Source: Bryum argenteum (Eukaryota; Streptophyta; Bryopsida; Bryales; Bryaceae). Taken from it: a DNA stretch of 64,000 bases. A model generated the notes under the pieces. The model was not told the origin of the DNA, ran no database searches, and was given only the letters and a program-made list of their open reading frames with translations. The stretch's first letter is position 1. The number at the start of each line of letters is the position of its first letter. The stretch covers positions 13,785,013 to 13,849,012 of the forward strand of contig CM073324.1 of assembly GCA_037043015.1 (NCBI GenBank), in the 5' to 3' direction. This document shows positions 60,641-64,000 of this stretch, piece after piece. The translations under genes and the position numbers were made by a program.

Positions 60641-62570
60641 CATGCCCAATTGAAGAATTCTCTCATAATAATCTAAAGCTCCCCCTCTTAATCCCAAAGG
60701 AAGATAAAAATTGAGCCCCCTTTGAAAATATGTTATGTAATAGAGTCACGTATTACTATTACAAGTATTGGAGGTTTACAAAATCATAGAGGAGGCTAGC
60801 AATAGGCAGAGGTTCACAAATACTCAACACTTCTATGAAAACAATAAGAGATTTGGGCAAGTATGATAAAGTGGTCGCCCCCATGGACCCTGAGTTTGAC
60901 TTACACTTTAAAACACATTGAATCAAATAGGGACTAAAAGAGTACACGAGGAAAGTGCTCAAATATACATCTCTTCGTCTTTTAGAGTTTTTAACAGAGT
61001 TACCCAAAAGTAATGCAACACTCAAGTGGTGGACATTAGATGATTATAAATGATTGCTCATGTGGCTCTTGCATGAAGCATGGTGTTTGCAACCTCACAA
61101 GGTTAGGTCTTTATGTTAATGACCATTCATAACTACCAAACATGCTTTTGTCCTTTTGAGCCCAGACATTGTTTGATACGTGAGTGGAGATAAATACACC
61201 TTTCTTCACAACAAAAGTTGTGGTTTCACAAAGTCACCTCATTACACGTGTTACAAGATTTTAATGATGGGCACTTCAAAGGACCATTAAAAAAATCTTG
61301 CATGGGTTCTCTATGGAGGCTTACACACCGTAAAGACATATTTACCATTTTTCCATTTCAAAAACAATTATCCAAAAAATAGGTCTATTTTAGGGCCGCC
61401 CACCTTAGCACTATCACCTTAGACCAGCAGTAATCGATTGGACGCAAGTAGTTCCAAAATGAATAGCATCAACTAAGCACTTTTGGACCAATTCAAACCC
61501 CTTCTCAGAGCGCATATTCTTGAATGTATTAGATTCCTAGAACCCTAGATTCCTTGGTAATAAGGCGATATTAATATGAAACTGAAGCCTATAAAGCAAG
61601 CTCTGACACAGAGGGCTCCACCATTCTTGTTTTGTGCAGGTTTTCGGGTCGGCTGCTTGGGGAGGCGCGGAGCTCGATCCAGTCCCGAGCGACGTACCTC
61701 TGTCCATCTCCCTAGTAAGTATCTCCCAAGTAAGTGATCACGGACAGTAATCCGGGAACCTCTAATTGCGGTGATGCCTGCCATGATGAGATTCTCGGGT
61801 GCAGGTAGTTGAAATTCTGCTCCCTTAACACAATTCGGTATGTTTCTTTCTCTGGTAGCAGTCGAGCTGGGCTAAGATGTAACTAGTATCAGCGACCTTC
61901 CATGTATTATTTCGTGCAGAATGTAGCAAGCGGGTACATTTGCAGAGGTGAGGTCGCCGATACTACATGTGTCCCGTCGAGCTGATCAAGCATTACTTCT
62001 GTAAGCTTGCATTTCTTTTGTTTTCTCCATGTTGAGGAAAACTAGACAGTAAGTGCTGACAATGGATCCTGAAAACACTTGCTTCGTGCAAGTAACTATT
62101 AATTTTATGCATTGGTGTCCGTTCTACGGAGCCATGCATACATACAGAAGTAGCGATGCAAATTTCAGGATCTAGATATCCAGACGGAGCTCTTGGAGCT
62201 CCGCGATTCTTCTTGAATTGCTCGAAAAAGCATCCTCAACCTATCTACTATATGGGACCGAGCTCTGTCTCTTAAATCCCTCTCGACCGACAATTCTTTC
62301 TTGGAGTACATGGTAATTCTATTTCCTTCTGTGACGTGAGAAACTACAGGCGTTACGAGTCCTTTCTGGCGGAAGGTCTTGGGTATCATTTACGTTTTCT
62401 ACTTTCTGTTTTTGTTTTCTCTGCCCATTCTCCGAAGGCGTTTATCAGGACATTCTTCTGATAGTGAGCAAACTTTTACTGATACCGGGTTATATATTTG
62501 ACCTTTCGCCTACATGGAAAGGAGTGCAGAGTTCTAATGGATTGATGTGTAACATGCTTCAGGTTTCTCG
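60641..62570. other. Intergenic and possible 5' exons of the 62.6-kb gene
   Basis: About 62,168-62,311 holds a stretch bounded by ATTTCAG and GTAATT that looks coding (LDIQTELLELRDSS, then TGA, then IARKSILNLSTIWDRALSLK). It is interrupted by that TGA. Several other CAG/GTAAG pairs occur at 61,640-61,960. These could be untranslated exons or a decayed gene. Confidence 0.35.
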
Positions 62571-63023
62571 ATGAAGAACTACCGACAGCTGATCTCGGCG
62601 ATGATGAACGAGGAAGCGACTGTAGAAGCGACCAAGCCGCTAACAGATAGGGAGTACGTTCTGTACCGCTTGAGCATCGTGACGGGAAAACCAGAACTGG
62701 AGATTGCTAGAGAGACGTGGAGCCGCGAGCTGCTGAGCCGCATGTTCGCGCTAGCGGAAGAGGAGCACAAGCCTGAGCCTCAGGATCAGTTTTCCCCAGC
62801 AGTTGTAATTGCAATTGTCGATGACTCGGATTGTGACGACACTCCATTCATGTTCCTGGGCTGCTGCATGTTCCATCTACCCGCTGTATGCCATGATCGT
62901 AAACTCCATGCTACCCATTCGGTTCATGTTGAGGTTTCGACATTAGCTACTACTCGAAACTGCTCGACCACGTACAGTGCCGTTAGCTTCATGCTTTCTC
63001 TGCACTCTTTGAGCACTCTTTGA
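62571..63023 (+). CDS. Small unrecognised protein (150 aa), probably the last exon of a gene
   Basis: The frame opens just after a good splice acceptor (AACATGCTTCAG, ending 62,562), so the ATG at 62571 may be internal to a longer protein. The first 75 residues are charged and helical (MKNYRQLISAMMNEEATVEA, LTDREYVLYRLSIVTGKPEL, ETWSRELLSRMFALAEEE), with GC-rich coding-like composition. The second half is Cys/His-containing and less ordered (DDSDCDDTPFMFLGCCMFHL) and may be read-through past the true end. No domain recognised. Confidence 0.4.
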   Translation: MKNYRQLISAMMNEEATVEATKPLTDREYVLYRLSIVTGKPELEIARETWSRELLSRMFALAEEEHKPEPQDQFSPAVVIAIVDDSDCDDTPFMFLGCCMFHLPAVCHDRKLHATHSVHVEVSTLATTRNCSTTYSAVSFMLSLHSLSTL

Positions 63024-64000
63024 GCAGTGCTATGCTATGTAATATACTGTAGCATAACATGTATACAATGATATTCTGTCATTTCTATCTATAACAGCTT
63101 CTCAGTCACAAGCTTGTACTTTTCACATTTCCTTCCATTTTTCATGTTTTTGGGTTGCTGCTTCCTTTACGTGTTTTATTCTAGGGTTGAGATATCAATG
63201 TGATTTATTTTCGTCAAGTTGGAATGGAGACAGACTTAGTTTTTTCCCTTGCGGTCTATGATTGCCGTTAATGTGTATATATAATGACATTTTTATTTTC
63301 ATTAGACTCTGATTCATAATGGGTCACTTAAAAAGACAACAAATGAAGCCTGTAGAAAATCATTCCACAATGGATCAAGTTGATGGGTGGGTGGTCACAT
63401 AAGTAAGACTGTAGGAGGGCTAGGAGAGTTGCTTCCCTTGGTGATTTGGGATTGATGATTCTATTGGAGTTGCTTATATGGCACCATATTACTATAAGAT
63501 TTTGCTCGATTGAGAAAAGTTAGAGTCTTGTGAAAAATGAATGAAGTTAACTTTGGTGATAAACGAACAAGCAATGTGTGTATAGAGACAAAAAATAAAG
63601 AATAGTAGAAACACTCATGGTCAATTTTGTTGAGAATAAAGAGACACATGTTGAGCTCAAAACATTCTCAAATCATGAATCGACTCTTTGAACTTTAGAA
63701 TGAGACTCTTAAGAGTCCCAAGATAATGGATTTTTACTTGGTGTTCAACTCCCTCCCATCTATCGCTTTTCCTTGTCAGAATAATCTTGCAACATTCTCC
63801 TATATCTTGTTGCTTTCCTTTTCTCCACAAATTCCAATAACCATTTCAATAAATATAGAGACCTATTACATTGAGAATTATTTCTCTCCATAGGTTCTAG
63901 CTTCTTCTTGACTCTTCCATGCAAAGCGTCCCTTAGTGTAAAAAAGTGGGGAAAACTGGAAACCAACAAAATAGAAGGAGAAGGAGGAATGGGGGATAGG
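63024..64000. other. Intergenic to window end, nothing recognisable
   Basis: AT-rich sequence without a gene. The block near 63,903-63,940 resembles 54,712-54,745. Confidence 0.4.

Overview
The window reads as nuclear DNA of a land plant or close streptophyte. It has spliceosomal genes with GT-AG introns, chloroplast transit peptides, a plant B3-domain protein, a RETICULATA-related protein, a JINGUBANG-like WD40 protein and a U6 snRNA gene with plant-type promoter spacing. It is not bacterial and holds no operons or CRISPR. The species cannot be named from the sequence; a non-seed plant is possible but unproven. Gene density is low and most intergenic DNA is transposon-derived.

Layout. 1-15,460: a head-to-tail array, all on the + strand, of two related small-gene types that I could not assign to any family (called A and B here), alternating B-A-B-A-B-A-B-B. 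A1, B1 and B2 look intact; the rest are broken. 15.5-42.3 kb: repeat-rich DNA with one small minus-strand gene (17.4-17.8 kb), a 21-bp minisatellite, tRNA-derived SINEs with target duplications, a family of TTAA-flanked MITEs, a hAT-like 4.4-kb element filled with satellite and G/C-rich arrays (30,828-35,241), and a nearly complete PIF/Harbinger transposon (36,284-40,858) with its ORF1 protein and a frameshifted transposase.

42.8-47.2 kb: two ordinary genes, a JINGUBANG-like WD40 gene (+) and a RETICULATA-related plastid membrane protein gene (-). 47.8-51.8 kb: repeats. 51.8-53.7 kb: a minus-strand B3-domain protein whose long C-terminal half is an 8-residue repeat rich in DLN motifs. 55.0-56.2 kb: four-exon ribosomal protein eL34 gene. 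57.5-59.6 kb: nine-exon gene for a chloroplast DUF561/Ycf23 protein, with a complete U6 snRNA gene inside its sixth intron. 62.6-63.0 kb: a short unrecognised gene.

The best candidates for something undescribed are the A/B gene array with its shared 25-nt first coding exon and C-x4-H-x3-C-x2-H motif, the intron-nested U6 gene, the B3 protein with its DLN repeat tail, and the TTAA-flanked MITE family. There is no sign that the housekeeping genes act as one pathway; their proximity appears incidental.
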